Assembly (NCBI GenBank): GCA_938743325.2
Contig: OW568892.1
Span: 186,001-250,000 of the forward strand
Direction of reading: 5' to 3'
DNA: 64,000 bases
Source: Pycnococcus provasolii
Lineage: Eukaryota; Chlorophyta; Pseudoscourfieldiophyceae; Pseudoscourfieldiales; Pycnococcaceae
The notes under the pieces are model-generated. The model searched no databases. It was not told the DNA's origin and saw only the letters and a program-made list of their open reading frames with translations. A program made the position numbers and the translations under genes. Shown one piece after another: positions 30,737 to 39,006 of this stretch (within the stretch, counting starts at the first letter, position 1; each line of letters begins with the position of its first letter).

Positions 30737-30766
30737 ATGGGATCGATCCTCCGAGGGAAGAAAGAT
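30737..30766. repeat. 30-bp dispersed motif, copy 2
   Basis: An exact repeat of 8616-8645 on the same strand. It lies 83 bp upstream of the MEKHLA gene's ATG and is followed directly by telomere-like CCCTAACC. Confidence 0.85.
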
Positions 30767-30848
30767 CCCAAACCCAAACCCTAACCGAAGCGTGCGTCTT
30801 ATCGTCTTATCCGTCGCCATTTCCCCAAACGCAGATCCGTCCTGCGTG

Positions 30849-31778
30849 ATGTTCCCCATGACGACGACATTGACGACGACAACGTCGTCCTCGTCATTCT
30901 CATTGAGTTGTCGTGCTCCTCGTCGTCGTCATCCATGTCGTCGTCACGGTCATGATGGTAATCTTAGTAGTAGGCCATCTACTACTACTTATGGCAAAAA
31001 GAAAAAGAAACTTCATGAGGGTGGTGATGATTCGGGTGTTGATTCGTCTGGTCCTGGAGCGGTTTCGGCTCAAAAGAAGTTGACGCCGAAAGAGCGACGT
31101 GCTCTCGCGAAACAGCAGAAAGCTGAAGAACAACAGGCGCGTCTTGACGCCATCGAAGCGGCGGCAGAAGCGCGCAAAAAACCGTGCGATGATGTTAACG
31201 TCGTCATGTGGACGCTCTCGCTCGCGACGTCGTTCCAAAAGGCGACCGACAGACAACTCCTACGCGGAGTACCCGTCACAGAAGCAGCGAGAGCACTCTA
31301 CGAAACACAAGACTTCGTGCTATTGTCGCACTCGCTCACAACGCCGGACGAAGACTTGCCGCCAGAAGGACCCGTCTTCAACTACGGAAACGAACTTGGA
31401 CAGGAACTCTTCCAGTACTCGTGGGACGAACTCATGACAACCAGCAGCTCGAAAACTGTCAAAACAGACAATGACGAAGCTATGGAGGCACGCAAGGAAC
31501 TTATGCAACGCATGGAAAGCGAAGACTACGCAGAATTCGACGGTGTACGCGTCGACAAGGAAGGGAACGAGTTCTTGATTGAAAATGGAATACTCTGGAA
31601 CGTGCGCGCTCCGCCAAAGGCTTCCGACAACGACGACGAGCCTAAGGAGGGCAAGCGCAAGGAGGCACCAAAGGGACCGCTCATCGGACAAGCCGCCGTC
31701 TTCTGGAAATGGACGCCTCAACCTGACGGAGAGGTGGTCGAAAAGGCTGGTTTACCGCCTTTTCAACCTGACGAGTAA
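30849..31778 (+). CDS. MEKHLA-domain protein, probably plastid-targeted
   Basis: The ATG at 30849 gives 309 residues (ATG at 30858 is also possible); the frame upstream starts with GTG. A Ser/Thr/Arg-rich N-terminus without acidic residues for about 55 positions looks like a plastid transit peptide. A charged helical segment (KKLTPKERRALAKQQKAEEQ) follows. From about residue 125 the sequence matches the MEKHLA pattern: ATSFQKATDRQLLRG, FVLLSHSL, FNYGNELGQELFQYSWDEL, and FDGVRVDKEGNEFLIENGILWNV. MEKHLA is a PAS-like module found in cyanobacteria and plastid-bearing eukaryotes, where its exact role is unclear. It is convergent with the ThuA-like gene, 132 bp apart. Confidence 0.8.
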   Translation: MFPMTTTLTTTTSSSSFSLSCRAPRRRHPCRRHGHDGNLSSRPSTTTYGKKKKKLHEGGDDSGVDSSGPGAVSAQKKLTPKERRALAKQQKAEEQQARLDAIEAAAEARKKPCDDVNVVMWTLSLATSFQKATDRQLLRGVPVTEAARALYETQDFVLLSHSLTTPDEDLPPEGPVFNYGNELGQELFQYSWDELMTTSSSKTVKTDNDEAMEARKELMQRMESEDYAEFDGVRVDKEGNEFLIENGILWNVRAPPKASDNDDEPKEGKRKEAPKGPLIGQAAVFWKWTPQPDGEVVEKAGLPPFQPDE

Positions 31779-31910
31779 CTTACATACTAGTTGGTACCAA
31801 CAAAGAGGATCGTCCTTCAGCCTTCGGCGTCCGAGTGAATCACTGTAAAGTAAATGCGTAAACGGTATATTCGCGTTGTATGTATTTACTGTAGTTGTGT
31901 GTCTTGTTTT

Positions 31911-33140
31911 TCATTTAACCCTTAATGGTGACCCGTAGGAAGGCGCGAACCCGTTCGCCTTGTACGGCGACGACTTCGGCGACTTCTGCGCGATGTCCGC
32001 CTCCTTCCTCGCACACCAGAGAACGCCATTCTTGATTATGTTGACGATGTGTCGGTTCGACCACGCGGAATTGTTGTGGCCGCAAAGAAGCACGAACACG
32101 CGGCTCTGCCTGTACGAATGTGTCCATGCGACGACAGGAACCTGGTGCTCGTAATCTGACTTGAGGATGACGTGGCACTTTCTGTCGAGTGTCTGAGGCA
32201 TGCCGTTGTACGTTTCATCCACCAGCCAGAAGGAGTCGCCGGCGGACCGCGTGATTGGATGCATAGGGTCTGCCACCGCGAGCTTGTACTTCTGGTCGAA
32301 GCGCGGCTTGTAGTCCGTCTTCCTCTCGTCGTTCGACTTCACGCCGAGCACTTCGTTCCACGCGGTGAACTCGTCGCCGCGGTGGTGGTTGTGATACGCG
32401 TGGTGCATCACGAAGATGCCCTGATAAGGCTTAAGGCCGAGGTTTTCGACCATCTGAGCTTGGTCGCCGTGCCACCACGCCGAGTGGCGTCCTTTCGGCG
32501 CGTCCAGGTTGAAGTTGTAGAATACTATGACGTCGTAGGCGTCTCGCACCTCCTGCGGTGCTGAGCAGAAGTCGTCCATGTGCTGCACGTACGCGTCGAC
32601 CGAAGGCATCAAGCCTCGCCACAGGTTTGCGAAACCGACGACGTCGAACGGGTGTCCTCCAGTCACGACAGCCACGTGTGTCACGTCCGCGTCGCCGTTT
32701 TCGCGTTGCTCTGTCCACTTTTGGTACACTTCCGGAATCGTCACTTGCTCGTGCTCCTGCTCCGACGCCACGTCGTCATTTCCGTTCACGTGCCCGTTTT
32801 CGGCTGGCCTTTGTCTCTTTTCCCCGCCACCGCCCCCTCGTCGTTTCAAGTTGAGTGCGAGCACGACGAGGAGTCCGAACGACGCGACGAGAGGTTTTCC
32901 GCTGAGCATGAACTTCTCGAACCACGGCGCTTGTTGAATTTGCGAGGAAATGCGCTCGCGAAACGTCTGCTGAGCTTGCGATTGGTTTCGAGTTCGCTTC
33001 TGGTAGCTCTCGAGCGCCGCTGAGGAGCTGGTTGCAACTGGAGGATGCGTGTCACCCATAAAGTTTGCTTCACTGCCACTGCCACTGCCACTCGCACTGC
33101 CACTCGCACTCACCAAAGAAGGCTTCGTGAGCGGGAGCAT
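31911..33140 (-). CDS. ThuA-like protein with a membrane segment
   Basis: The ATG at 33140 (MLPLTKPSL) gives 409 residues; the upstream extension starts with GTG. A Ser/Gly-rich tail comes first, then a likely membrane helix at about 92-108 (KPLVASFGLLVVLALNL). The ThuA domain covers about 150-390: VAVVTGGHPFDVVGF, YDVIVFYNFN, GIFVMHHAYHNHH, DETYNGM, PVVAWTHSY, and FVLLCGHNNSAW. ThuA domains resemble class I glutamine amidotransferases and were first linked to trehalose use in rhizobia; their reaction in algae is not established. Substrate and compartment are unknown; the helix suggests membrane attachment. Confidence 0.78.
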   Translation of the reverse strand: MLPLTKPSLVSASGSASGSGSGSEANFMGDTHPPVATSSSAALESYQKRTRNQSQAQQTFRERISSQIQQAPWFEKFMLSGKPLVASFGLLVVLALNLKRRGGGGGEKRQRPAENGHVNGNDDVASEQEHEQVTIPEVYQKWTEQRENGDADVTHVAVVTGGHPFDVVGFANLWRGLMPSVDAYVQHMDDFCSAPQEVRDAYDVIVFYNFNLDAPKGRHSAWWHGDQAQMVENLGLKPYQGIFVMHHAYHNHHRGDEFTAWNEVLGVKSNDERKTDYKPRFDQKYKLAVADPMHPITRSAGDSFWLVDETYNGMPQTLDRKCHVILKSDYEHQVPVVAWTHSYRQSRVFVLLCGHNNSAWSNRHIVNIIKNGVLWCARKEADIAQKSPKSSPYKANGFAPSYGSPLRVK

Positions 33141-34070
33141 GTGAAGGACGGCCGTCCTTAAGGATATTTTAAAATACTGTTTAGATACGTCCACCGTATC
33201 TAACTTATTTCTCTAATAAAGGTAAAAAGTCTATCTTGGGAGATATCTATCTCAAAAAGGGTGTCGGAGATATATCGTAATATCGTAGGGGTAAAGTAAT
33301 ATCCGCACGTGTGAGGTTTCAAGTCGCCCCCCCCCCCCCCTGGAGTGCCCCTGGAGTGCCTGGAGGAGGTTACAAGTCGCCTTTCTTTGTCGTCAAAGCC
33401 GTCGTCGTCCCGGAAAAAAACGAAAACGCGAAAAAGATAAGGTGAACTTTATGTAGTTGGTACCAGGTAAGGGGCCACCCACCCACCAGGTCCACCCACT
33501 CACCCACCATGACCAGGCGGCCAGGTCCAGGAAGTACTGTACCGGGTAGGCCTCCAGGGTGCCTCCCTGTGGGTGGTGCCTCTCTGTACGGTAGTACTAC
33601 CCCCGGCGGGTACGTGATTGCAAGTCCGGACGCGAACGAAAGTCGAAAACTGGCAAGCTCTAAAATTACCCGTAAGTACCTGCAAGCCTCTTGACCACCT
33701 CTCTGCACGTGATGGGTGGCATGCAAGGCCGGCCGCCGGGCTGGCCGGCCGACCCCTTCAGCCGACCCTGTAGCCGACCCCCGGGATCCCCCAAAATGCA
33801 CTTGTACAAAGCATGCACTTTTGACGTGGTAGTATTCTTCTATGACCACCCCTATCAACAAGGAAACAAGACCGCGGGTGAGGTGCTACTTAGATGGCGC
33901 GCTCGCGCAGATACTACGGTAAAAGGCCGGAACGCAACGCGCGGTGAGATTTGCCCGGCACGACAAGACTAATAATTTCTGCATCAACAAATCTTTCAAT
34001 TACAAACATGTGATGAAAATACCGTACAGTACTGTACCAACCAGGATTATAGTAGTACGGTACTATTATT
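33141..34070. other. Intergenic region, no gene seen
   Basis: It holds a 14-C run (33327-33340), a short direct duplication of CTGGAGTGCC, the palindromic GGCCGGCCGCCGGGCTGGCC (about 33729) and several GTACTGTAC-like palindromes. A 163-codon minus-strand frame (33370-33861) has no protein-like character. The left part should contain the ThuA promoter, the right part the 3' end of the third TPT gene. Confidence 0.5.
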
Positions 34071-35222
34071 CTACTTGGGCAACGAGCTGCCACGCGGCTT
34101 GTGCGCCGTGGGATGAGCGTACCAAAGCATGCCCGCTATGCAAATCGAGTAGCCGAAGCAGTGCTGACCTGTCACGATATCGCCGTTGATGAACACGGAG
34201 GCGATGACGAGCAGAATTGTCTTCAACTGCGCGAGCACCGACCGGATGAGCGCGCTGGTAAGTCTCACCACCTCCGTCGCGGTCACGTTGCACGCGGCTC
34301 CTAGCGCGGTGGCGGCCAAGAAAGGAAACGGATCTGAGAGCATTGTGCTAACAACGCTGCCCATCTTTGGCCCGTCTATGATAAGAATACCCACCGCCAT
34401 CACGCTCAACGTGCCAGGCGTGACGTAGTACAGCAGGTCCACGGAAGAGATGGGAACGCTCGACTGCTGCAGAAGGCGCTGCGTAAGTGCCTGGCTTGTC
34501 GTGAAGCAGATCATGTCGGAAACGAGGATGAAGAAACCCACATAGGAGAAGCTCACTTCTCCCATGCCAGCGACGAGCGCACCGAGGCATATGACCAGGA
34601 TGGCGAAGCCTTTTGTCAGTATAGGCTTTTCCACGCCGACGAGTACTCCCAATACCATGCTAAATAATGGCACGATGCTTTTGAGCATTTGTATGAGCGA
34701 AACGGACATGTAGAAGTACGGAATCTGCGCGATCGAGAGGCACAGTCCAGCAGCGAATGATATCGGAAGCACGTTTTTTATGATGAATTCACGAGACAGC
34801 GACGGGCTCTTTCTGTAGTTGGGATCACCATCTCCACCCGCACTTGAAGAGGCTGCTGCATACCGCCTCTTCAGCGAGCTGAATACGAACGTGCCAAACA
34901 TGCCTAGCGACGCGACTATGATCGGATGGTGAAACCGCAGCACCACGAGAATATGCCTGTTAAGAAGCGTGAGCGTGTTGGACGCGAACCACCACGCAAG
35001 CACCCACGCAAGGATAAGACCATACTGCCTAACACCACCACCACCACCACCACCACCACCACTGGACATTATTGAGGTACTACTATTATTATTATTATTA
35101 TTATTATCAGGAGCAGAGGACGAGTCACCTGCTGTGCCAGTACTCGTGGATGCGGACATACCTGGGGCCATGGGGGCGGGACCCGATCGATGCCCTCTTC
35201 GAATGAACAGCCGAACGAGCAT
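34071..35222 (-). CDS. TPT-family transporter, third paralogue
   Basis: The ATG at 35222 gives 383 residues; ATGs at 35171 and 35159 (MSASTSTGTAG) are alternatives, and the frame upstream starts with TTG. A Ser/Asn/Gly-rich tail (poly-Asn from ATT/AAT repeats, poly-Gly) leads to about ten hydrophobic helices of the TPT type: SNTLTLLNRHILVVLRF, AQIPYFYMSVSLIQMLKSIVPLF, GMGEVSFSYVGF, and LTSALIRSVLAQLKTILLV. It is clearly related to, but much more diverged from, the tandem pair at 10412-13533. Substrate and organelle are unresolved. A telomere-armed inverted repeat begins 32 bp upstream of this ATG, so its promoter must lie in or beyond that structure. Confidence 0.85.
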   Translation of the reverse strand: MLVRLFIRRGHRSGPAPMAPGMSASTSTGTAGDSSSAPDNNNNNNNSSTSIMSSGGGGGGGGGVRQYGLILAWVLAWWFASNTLTLLNRHILVVLRFHHPIIVASLGMFGTFVFSSLKRRYAAASSSAGGDGDPNYRKSPSLSREFIIKNVLPISFAAGLCLSIAQIPYFYMSVSLIQMLKSIVPLFSMVLGVLVGVEKPILTKGFAILVICLGALVAGMGEVSFSYVGFFILVSDMICFTTSQALTQRLLQQSSVPISSVDLLYYVTPGTLSVMAVGILIIDGPKMGSVVSTMLSDPFPFLAATALGAACNVTATEVVRLTSALIRSVLAQLKTILLVIASVFINGDIVTGQHCFGYSICIAGMLWYAHPTAHKPRGSSLPK

Positions 35223-35253
35223 CCGACCCTCCCCGCCCCCCCCCCCCCCCCCC

Positions 35254-35661
35254 GAGTTTTTTGCAAAGTTGGATGTTTTTGCCCAAATCCTTTGCAAAGT
35301 TGGATGTTTTTCTAACCCTAACCCTAACCCTAACCCTAAGTCCCTACAACCTGGGTTTAGGTCGGGGCAAAGTCGATTGACTGCCCAAAGTCGAGTGACT
35401 GCCCAAAGGTTAGGGCACCCGTCCCAAAGCTAGTTGGTGAGGTTTATAACAGCCAATGACTCTCCACCTGGGATACCGACCAAACCAAATGCCTCTCGAC
35501 CTGAAATACCGACCAAATCCAACTCAATGGACCAGTGGACCACCCAGCCCCGACCTAAACCCAGGTTGTAGGGACATAGGGTTAGGGTTAGGGTTAGGGT
35601 TAGAAAAACATCCAACTTTGCGAAGGATTTGGGCAAAAACATCCAACTTTGCAAAAAACTC
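35254..35661. repeat. Fold-back: 115-bp inverted repeat with telomere-like arms
   Basis: Arms 35254-35368 and 35547-35661 are inverted copies that differ at about two positions by eye, separated by a 178-bp loop. Each arm has two copies of GCAAAGTTGGATGTTTTT, four or so TTAGGG/CCCTAA units, and GTCCCTACAACCTGGGTTTA. The telomeric strands point outward, as at the two ends of a linear molecule. C runs flank both sides (35236-35253 and 35661-35680). The loop has the tandem phrase GACTGCCCAAAG and no coding frame. It may be a MITE-like or fold-back element, or captured end fragments. Confidence 0.85.
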
Positions 35662-35844
35662 CCCCCCCCCCCCCCCCCCCGGCCCCCGGGCCCGCCCCTT
35701 GTGAAACTAGGGTTAGGAGTGCGGTTTGCGTTGCATGGCGCGAGCTGCTGGCGTCACATAGGCCGTTACGTGGCGCGGTACTATGCCCTACAACATGCTC
35801 TTACAACTTCCCACCAACCTTTTGTTTTTTTAGAATGTTCTTCG

Positions 35845-36470
35845 CTACAGAGGAGAGTTTTGTGTAGTTTCTTCCGCCTGCTTTGTTATTCTTTCGCATC
35901 GTGACGAGTTGATGCCGACGGTGCACCGTGCCGTTGCGTACATGATTTCGGTATGCAAGGTTGCTGAAGTTGCTTCAAGTTCCATCGGTACGAAGATGTG
36001 GTTTATGTCAGCTGCGGAAGTTCCCGCATTCAGTACCGTCATTGCCTCCGGCACGTTCGCCTGAATGGCGGATTGCAGTTGATCGCAATTCAAGCCATGC
36101 TTCCCCAAGCGGCGTTTCGCTTCCCTGTTCCATACCACTCGAACACCCTCCTCAATCCACTCCAACAGCTGGCGACTGACACCCAGCTGCTCCCCTGAGC
36201 CCACGTTGGCATGCTACCTGCGACCGGTGGAGGAAGATTCGCAAGATCCGTCAACCACGTGTTCGCTGTGGCGTCCGTTTGCGACGGCAGCTGACGCAGC
36301 CAAGTGGCAGCCGTTGTCGGCAGTCTCGAGAGTAGCCACGGTAGTCCTCGTTGTTCTCGTAATTCAGCACGAGCACACGCCTGTTTCCCACACGATGTCC
36401 TCCATGTCGTACGACACCTGCCTGTGAAGGCCCGAAAAAAGGGCCCGGATTCTCTCCCCAACGACGACCA
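35845..36470 (-). mobile_element. Possible degraded retroelement pol remnant
   Basis: On the minus strand, overlapping short frames contain phrases such as LLEWIEEGVRVVWN and WLTDLANLPPPVAG that resemble the region just before reverse transcriptase in DIRS- or Ty3-like elements. It is broken, with several breaks, and no terminal repeats were found. The assignment is tentative; it may be unrelated sequence. The adjacent stretch 36471-36855 shows an 85-codon + frame without ATG that is not called. Confidence 0.3.
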
Positions 36471-36855
36471 AGATGGACGTGCAAGGAAGCATCCCCAAAA
36501 AACCAGCCCAAGAGCGTCCGGCCGGCTGACGAGGTGACGAGGTGGATTCTCCTTACATCACTGCTAGCGGAGGGCGTGCGGCACATCCTCTATTCAGTTG
36601 CGGTGGACATAGCACCCTTCGTCTCAGCCGGCGCTGATAAGCTCGCGGCGCGGTGGAGTGCAAGTGCAAACGCAACACTGCTTGCATCAAACCTCGGCCT
36701 CACGGGCAGCGGCATCTTCCAGCGAGGCGTGCCACTCGCACACATCTCGCGCAAGGGGCCCGTGGTCGCTATCGCTAGCGTGCCAGTTTGATAGATGGTG
36801 CTGCACAAAAAACAGTCAAAAAGATTACACGTGGTGGTGGACAACGGACTGGCTT

Positions 36856-38443
36856 TTATAAGTGAGCAAGCGCGTTGCTCAAATCAGCGAGGATGTCATC
36901 CACGCACTCCACGCCGACGCTAAAACGTATCAGACCGCTCGTCACGCCCAACCGCGCCTTATCCTCGGTGGACATACCTGCGTGAGTCATGGATGCTGGG
37001 TGTTCCACAAGGCTCTCGGTCCCGCCCAAGCTCACTGCTGTCTTGATCAACTGCATGCGATCCATGCAGGCAAAAGCGCCGCTTTCGCCGCCACGCACTT
37101 CGAACGCGATGAGCGACCCTGACCCGAGGCACTGACGGTCGTACACGTCACGCATCGGGTGGTTGGCTGGAATGAGGTCGAGATAGTGCACGTGCGTCAC
37201 CGCTGGATGATCTTTGAGCCATTGCGCCACGACCCTCGCATTCTGCTGGCTGATGGACATGCGCATCTTGAGCGTTTCGAGGCTGCGCATGAGCAACCAA
37301 CCGTCCATTGGCGACAGCATGTTACCAAGGAATGTGCGCAACGTTCGTATGGGCATGAGCACGTCAGCGTCGCCTAGCGCGGCACCTGCGACCACATCTG
37401 AGTGTCCACCGATGAACTTCGTCGCTGAGTACAGAACGATGTCAGCGCCGTGCTCAAGAGGGTGCATGAATAGTGGCCCCAGAAAAGTATTGTCTACGCA
37501 AAGCGGCACGCGCCGCTTGGGATCCTGGTCGGCTGTGAGGTGTGCAATCATATTGCTAACATCCGCCAGGTCGACGAGCCTGTTGGTTGGATTTGCGGGT
37601 GTTTCAACGAGAGCGAGTGCGAGTGCGCGTCCGTCCATTTGCTCACGCACGCGCTTCTCGTGCTTGCTCGTGAGTCGCACACCAGCTGGTATCGCGATGG
37701 CATGAACGTCCCACTTCTTGAGTTCGTGTTCGAGAAAGTGGTGCGTACCTCCGTAGAGAGGCTCGGTGTAAATTATGCAGTCACCTGGCTTGGTGTACGC
37801 GAGAATCGTGGTGGTGATCCCGGCGAGTCCCGACGCGAAAGACACGCACGCTTCGGCGTTGTCCCACACAGCCAACCTGTCCTCGAGTATTTCCATGTCA
37901 GGATTATTCAGACGACTCTGTTTGTTTTATGTGAGAAGGTTGCGTGTTAGAGCCACGTTTGTGTCGCACATACAGTACTGTATGTGTTGATTGAGACAGA
38001 CGCGCACTTACGTAGATGAGCCCTTGTTCCTCGCCATCTTTGGGTTCACGCAGTCCGTATGCGAGCTCGAAGTGCTCCTTCCCTTTCTGCGCACTTTCGA
38101 AGACGAACGTCGACGTTTGGAACAGCGGGCACTTGATCGCCCCTTCACTCAAGGAGGTTTTGTACCCGAACGTCATCATGAGCGACTCAGGTTGCATCGG
38201 CTGCCCCCCTTCTGAGATAATCGGTATACGAGGATTCGTGCGAGCCTTACGCCGCGAAGATGACGATGACAATAATGACGACGAAGGAGGAGGACGTGAC
38301 GACGCATCATTACCACCACCACCACCACCACCACCACCACCACCACCACCACGCCGATGACGACGAGGAGGACGAGGACGAGGAGGAGGGGACGCGACAC
38401 ACACAACTTTAAATGTTGTGGACATGGACAAGCAAGCACGCAT
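36856..38443 (-). CDS. Cys/Met-metabolism PLP enzyme (cystathionine gamma-synthase/lyase family)
   Basis: Two exons, 38443-38012 and 37917-36856, joined across a 94-bp intron, give 497 residues; the ATG at 38425 is an alternative start. Joining restores LIY-SRLNNPDMEILEDRLA, a family signature. An Arg/Ser/Pro/Gly-rich N-terminus of about 90 residues looks like a plastid transit peptide. The PLP lysine is Lys311 in YSATKFIGGHSDV; VDNTFLGP and PANPTN are also present. The family includes cystathionine gamma-synthase, cystathionine beta- and gamma-lyases and methionine gamma-lyase, which share these motifs. Plastid targeting would favour gamma-synthase in methionine synthesis, but the exact reaction is not fixed by sequence alone. 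Confidence 0.9.
37918..38011 (-). other. Intron of the PLP enzyme gene
   Basis: On the minus strand the donor is GTAAGT and the acceptor is AACAAACAG, length 94 bp, placed between codons. Splicing restores the conserved YSRLNNP motif. Confidence 0.85.
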
Positions 38444-39006
38444 GTTATGTTGTGATCTACTAACTTGTATGTACGTGTACAACTTCTTTGATGTGATGGG
38501 AAAAGGTTTCAATGCTGAGGTGGCAAAACGAACCTTCCCGGAAGACGCGGAGTTTGATTTCTCAAATCAGAAAAAAGGGGAAGGGGGAGGTGGAAATTTC
38601 CGATTTTTTTTCAGATTTCCTCAGAAGTTCAGGGGAGGTCTCGGTCCCTGACTGACTGGTTGGTAGAATGTTCCTCCTCGTCCTCGAACTTGTACAGTAC
38701 TCGACGAGAGGTCACACGTGTACCCTACCCTGCTCTACTCTTTCGTTTTACTTTACTTCCTAGTGGGATACAGTACGTGGCAAGGTTCTCCCCTTGACAG
38801 AGTAAAATACAGTAGACGAAAGTAAAGTACAGGCACGGTAAGTACGACCACGTCTGGGAAGTGTGACCACTTTTATTGGTGCCCTGCCCTACTCGTAGCT
38901 ACGGTCGTCGGTGCCTTCTTCTCTTGGTAAATAGGAGGGGCGATGCCCTATGTGTAAGAAAGAATATGTATGATTGTTTTTTTTCTTTTCATTTTTTTTC
39001 ACTTAA
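38444..39006. other. Intergenic region, no gene seen
   Basis: Upstream flank of the PLP enzyme gene and 3' flank of the AHI1-like gene. It contains several AGTACAG/GTACAGTAC-like phrases and short A/T-rich tracts (38570-38640 and 38970-39005). No open frame or RNA gene is convincing. Confidence 0.5.

Larger units (their letters stand above)
29715..30848. other. Intergenic region with hairpin and telomere-like motif
   Basis: This is the shared upstream region of the divergent protease and MEKHLA genes. It holds a compound inverted repeat (30466-30539), the second copy of the 30-bp motif (30737-30766) and CCCAAACCCAAACCCTAACC (30767-30786). Frames of 142 codons (+) and 183 codons (-) between 29878 and 30505 start with non-ATG codons or look unlike proteins, so none is called. 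Confidence 0.5.

Noticed and set aside
36534-36791. 85-codon + frame ending VPLAHISRKGPVVAIASVPV
   Set aside because: It reads like protein but has no ATG and no recognisable partner exon; it could be a last exon, which I cannot support.
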